NCBI RefSeq assembly: GCF_036227605.1
Contig: NZ_CP109487.1
Coordinates: forward strand, 6,075,501-6,139,500
Origin: Streptomyces sp. NBC_01439
GTDB lineage: Bacteria; Actinomycetota; Actinomycetes; Streptomycetales; Streptomycetaceae
Direction of reading: 5' to 3'
DNA length: 64,000 bases
Positions 61,511-64,000 of this stretch are shown one piece after another. Below the pieces are notes generated by a model that searched no databases, was not told where the DNA came from, and worked only from the letters and a program-made list of their open reading frames with translations. The translations under genes were made by a program, and so were the position numbers. Within the stretch, counting starts at the first letter, position 1. Each line of letters begins with the position of its first letter.

Positions 61511-63181
61511 TCAGGCCGCGCGCCAGACCGTCATGTCGGCGTGCAGGGAGCTCGGCAGGTCCCCCAACCACGGAGTCGACTTGAGGGTGAGCACGAGCAG
61601 CGCGATGTCCCCCGACGGGTGCTTGATGCAGAACTCGCTGCCGGCTGCCGCCTGTCCCAAGCTTTGGGTTCTCTTGGCCCCCTTCTCGAGGGCGGTCCGG
61701 CAGGTGTCGAGGGAGCCGTTCGGTCCGCCCGACAGGAGGGTGATCGCACTGGTGTCGCTCTCCAGCGTGCAGCCCACCTGCTCGCAGTTGAGGCGCAGGT
61801 CCCCGGCGCGAGTGGCACGCGCGACCGGCTCTTTGATGGCGATCGAGTTCTCCTCGTCCAGCCTCAACGAGGGGTAGGGGATGGCCTTCGGGGGACCGCT
61901 CGCCGACGGACTCGGACTCGGACTCGACCCCGGACTCGAGCTCGACCTCGGAGCGGATTCGGCGGCCGGGCGGTTCGGGTAGCCGCTCGCCGATCGGGTC
62001 CCGCCCGCCGGTGTGCCCTTGGCCGTCGGGGACTTCGCCCGGTCGCGCAGGTTGTCGGCCGTCTGGTCGATGACCGCCCACAGCCCGCCCAGCAGCACTG
62101 TGGCGGCCGCCACCGACGCGGCGGTGACCAGCGCGTTGCGCCGCCGGCGCCGCCGGCGTTCCTCCGGCCCTTCCGGAGCCGCCGGCTGCGGAGGCTGCCA
62201 CACCTGGTGCAGCGTGTGCGGCGCAACGGGCGCCGGTGCCCCTGCCGACCCGGATACGGGCTCGGGTACGGGCTCGGGAACGGGCTCCGGGACCGTGAGC
62301 TCCGGTCCGGTCACCTCGCGCCAGAGCGCGGGGCCGCCGTCCGCGTCGGCGTCCTCGCCCAGCTGCATCCGGCACCACGCCACGATCTCGGCGGGGGTGG
62401 CCCGTTCCTGCGGGTCGGTGGCCATGCACCGGGCGATCAGTGGACGCAGCTCCTCCGGCAGCCGGGACAGGTCGGGCGCGGAATGCACGATCCGGTACAG
62501 CACGGTCGCGGACGGGCCGGAGCCGTAGAGCGGCTCACCCAGTGCGGCGAACGCCGCCGTCTGGCCCAGTGCGAAGACGTCGGCCGCTGCCGTGACCTCA
62601 CCCGCCGACGCCTGCTCGGGGGACATGTACTGGGGCGTGCCGATGGTGGCGCCCGTGGCGGTGTGCGCGGTGGTGTCGGACGCCAGCGAAATGCCGAAGT
62701 CGATGACGCGGGGCCCGTCAGCGGCGAGGAGCACGTTCGACGGCTTCAAGTCGCGGTGCACGATGCCCGCGCCGTGGATGGCCTGCAGGGCCTCGGCCAC
62801 ACCCGCCAGCAGCCACAGCACGGCGGGCACGGGCAGCGGTCCGCGGCGGGCCACGGCCTGCGACAGCGAGGGCCCGGGCACGTAGAGGGTGGCCAGCCAG
62901 GGCGGCATCCCGTCCGCGTCGGCGTCGATCAGTTCGGCGGTGTACGCGCCCCGGACCCGCCGGGCGGCCTCCACCTCGCGGCGGAACCGCCGCAGGAAGG
63001 CCGGGTCCTCGGCCAGTTCCGGGCGCACGACCTTGATCGCCACCGGTCGCCCGCCCTGGGTGTGCGACAGGTAGACCCGGCCCATGCCACCCGCGCCGAG
63101 CCGGGCCGCGATGCGGTACCCCGCCACTGTGGTCGGATCGTCCGCCCGCAGTGGTTCGAACACCTCGGTCGCGCTGTTCAT
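61511..63181 (-). CDS. Membrane Ser/Thr protein kinase (PknB-like)
   Basis: 556 residues. Kinase domain 1-270: GAGGMGRVYL, Lys in VAIKVV (about 47), HRDLKPSN (about 141), DFG, GTPQYMSPEQ. A juxtamembrane EPVPEPVPEPV repeat, one membrane segment (about 350-372), a Ser/Pro linker, and an extracellular domain with a Cys set (LNCEQVGCTLES, DTCRTALEKG, EFCIKHPSG) that is not PASTA; it may sense an unknown signal. ATG 63181 has GGGGGAGG close by. Confidence 0.92.
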   Translation of the reverse strand: MNSATEVFEPLRADDPTTVAGYRIAARLGAGGMGRVYLSHTQGGRPVAIKVVRPELAEDPAFLRRFRREVEAARRVRGAYTAELIDADADGMPPWLATLYVPGPSLSQAVARRGPLPVPAVLWLLAGVAEALQAIHGAGIVHRDLKPSNVLLAADGPRVIDFGISLASDTTAHTATGATIGTPQYMSPEQASAGEVTAAADVFALGQTAAFAALGEPLYGSGPSATVLYRIVHSAPDLSRLPEELRPLIARCMATDPQERATPAEIVAWCRMQLGEDADADGGPALWREVTGPELTVPEPVPEPVPEPVSGSAGAPAPVAPHTLHQVWQPPQPAAPEGPEERRRRRRRNALVTAASVAAATVLLGGLWAVIDQTADNLRDRAKSPTAKGTPAGGTRSASGYPNRPAAESAPRSSSSPGSSPSPSPSASGPPKAIPYPSLRLDEENSIAIKEPVARATRAGDLRLNCEQVGCTLESDTSAITLLSGGPNGSLDTCRTALEKGAKRTQSLGQAAAGSEFCIKHPSGDIALLVLTLKSTPWLGDLPSSLHADMTVWRAA

Positions 63182-63292
63182 CGGCCTCCCCCGGTCCCCT
63201 GGTCCACCGATGGGTCGACCAGCGAACACCCTAAGCGCCGTGCAGCGGCCGGAGGTTGCCGGGGAGGCGGTGCGAGGGGCAGCTGGGCGGAG

Positions 63293-63331
63293 CGGCTGCG
63301 CGGGGCGGCTGCGCGGGGCGGCTGCGCGGGG
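63293..63331 (+). repeat. Three tandem copies of a 13-bp unit
   Basis: CGGCTGCGCGGGG repeated exactly three times (63293, 63306, 63319), with a degenerate fourth copy before it, in the gap between the GNAT and kinase genes. Confidence 0.85.
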
Positions 63332-63355
63332 CCGCGAGCGGACGGGGTGCTTCGA

Positions 63356-63769
63356 CTACGGGGCGAGGGGCCAGCCGCGCATCGAGAAGACGCCCTCGTC
63401 GCGGGCGCCGGCAGCTTCGTAGGTGGCCAGGGCGGCCTCGTTGTCGGTGTCTACCCCCACCCACATGCCGTAGCAGCCGCGCGCCTTCGCCTCCTCGGCG
63501 AGGGCCAGGGTCAGGTCCCGTCCGATGCCGCGACGGCGGTACCCCTCGTCCACGGAGAGCTCGTACAGGCACATCTCGGTGCCCTTGTCGGGGTGGCTCA
63601 TCTCGATGCCGGAGACCATTCCGGCGGGCACGCCGTCGACGTAGGCGATGAGCATCAGGTGTCCCGGGGCGGCGAGGAAGCGCTCGGACCACTCCTCGCG
63701 GGCAGGCCCGTCGAAGAGGGACTCGGCGGCTACGAGCTCGGCGGGGGTGAGGGCCCGGCGGATGTCCAT
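63356..63769 (-). CDS. GNAT-family N-acetyltransferase
   Basis: 137 residues with LYELSVDEGYRRRGIGRDLTLALAEEAKARG in outline, the acetyl-CoA-binding loop RRRGIG, and NEAALATYEAAGA. Resembles aminoglycoside 3-N-acetyltransferase-I-like GNATs in size; the substrate is unknown. TATCGT (63782-63777) ends seven bases before the ATG with no ribosome binding site: probably leaderless. The last 218 bases of the window beyond its promoter show no gene I can support. Confidence 0.88.
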   Translation of the reverse strand: MDIRRALTPAELVAAESLFDGPAREEWSERFLAAPGHLMLIAYVDGVPAGMVSGIEMSHPDKGTEMCLYELSVDEGYRRRGIGRDLTLALAEEAKARGCYGMWVGVDTDNEAALATYEAAGARDEGVFSMRGWPLAP

Positions 63770-64000
63770 GGCGGTCACGATAGTGCGCGCATGATGGATG
63801 GTCAGCCGATGCGCGGCACGGCGTGGCGGCCGCCGCACCCCCTGCCGCGGGACAGCCCTTGGCGGGCGTCCTGCCGATCATGTCGGGCTCGCGGGTCTGG
63901 CACCGCGCCTCATCCCCCAGACTCCGTGCCGGGCCCCCAGCCCCGGGTTGTCCTCGGTCGGCGACGCTCCGCTGCGCCTCGTGCCTGCCGCCGGGCCGGC

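Noticed and set aside
63783..64000. Coding region at the right end of the window
   Set aside because: No frame shows convincing codon bias or a start with context; it may be upstream or downstream DNA of a gene outside the window.

Overview
The window is high-GC chromosomal DNA with third-position G/C codon bias, GTG starts, four-base stop/start overlaps and gene families typical of Streptomyces: acyl-CoA catabolism, a PucR-type regulator, a type VII-like substrate cassette, an S37 tripeptidyl aminopeptidase and an EF-hand protein. It is most likely from the chromosome core or arm-proximal region of a Streptomyces species; the species cannot be told from this sequence alone. I see no rRNA, tRNA, CRISPR array, transposase or replication origin.

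Layout. 1-5.8 kb: a minus-strand leucine/isovalerate degradation operon (methylcrotonyl-CoA carboxylase beta and biotin subunits, HMG-CoA lyase, acyl-CoA dehydrogenase), divergent from its probable TetR regulator, with two matching palindromes between them. 6.4-7.3 kb: a conserved protein and a strong terminator. 7.4-13.2 kb: an accessory island. An RHS gene without its 5' part, carrying a C-terminal toxin-like domain and followed by a membrane-anchored immunity candidate, lies head-to-head with a 5'-truncated surface protein (DNRLRE, FG-GAP repeats, bulb-lectin domain). 13.2-17.4 kb: DUF4253 protein, TesB thioesterase, acyl-CoA dehydrogenase and a conserved hypothetical. 17.4-21.6 kb: PucR-type regulator divergent from a ureohydrolase plus a thiamine-diphosphate enzyme. 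21.7-25.0 kb: a three-gene cassette (small helical protein, large WXG-like protein, lipoprotein) that looks like a type VII secretion substrate locus. 25-30 kb: small membrane protein, one-polypeptide asymmetric ABC exporter, EF-hand protein. 30-36.6 kb: SapA-like secreted protein, S37 peptidase, Tat-exported family 3 glycosidase, LysR/EamA pair, GNAT enzyme. 36.6-41.4 kb: DUF937 protein, RecD2-type helicase, citrate synthase. 41.6-46.4 kb: CopA/CopZ copper efflux behind a CsoR-type box, a broken cation/proton antiporter, and a TetR regulator divergent from an MMPL exporter with twin operators. 48.9-56.6 kb: a 66-residue MerR-like DNA-binding protein and the myo-inositol catabolic genes iolE-iolG (minus) and iolC-iolB-iolD-mmsA (plus) fired from one shared promoter region. 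56.6-64 kb: an internally duplicated XRE-like protein, a WxL/DUF916-type cell-surface pair, a subtilisin-like protease, a Ser/Thr kinase and a GNAT enzyme.

Cross-cutting observations: (1) at least a dozen genes start 6-8 nt after a TAnnnT-type -10 box with no Shine-Dalgarno sequence, so they are probably leaderless; (2) one dispersed palindromic repeat occurs three times inside coding sequence (twice in the biotin carboxylase, once in iolB), in frame each time; (3) several divergent gene pairs carry paired palindromes that look like operators of the adjacent regulators.
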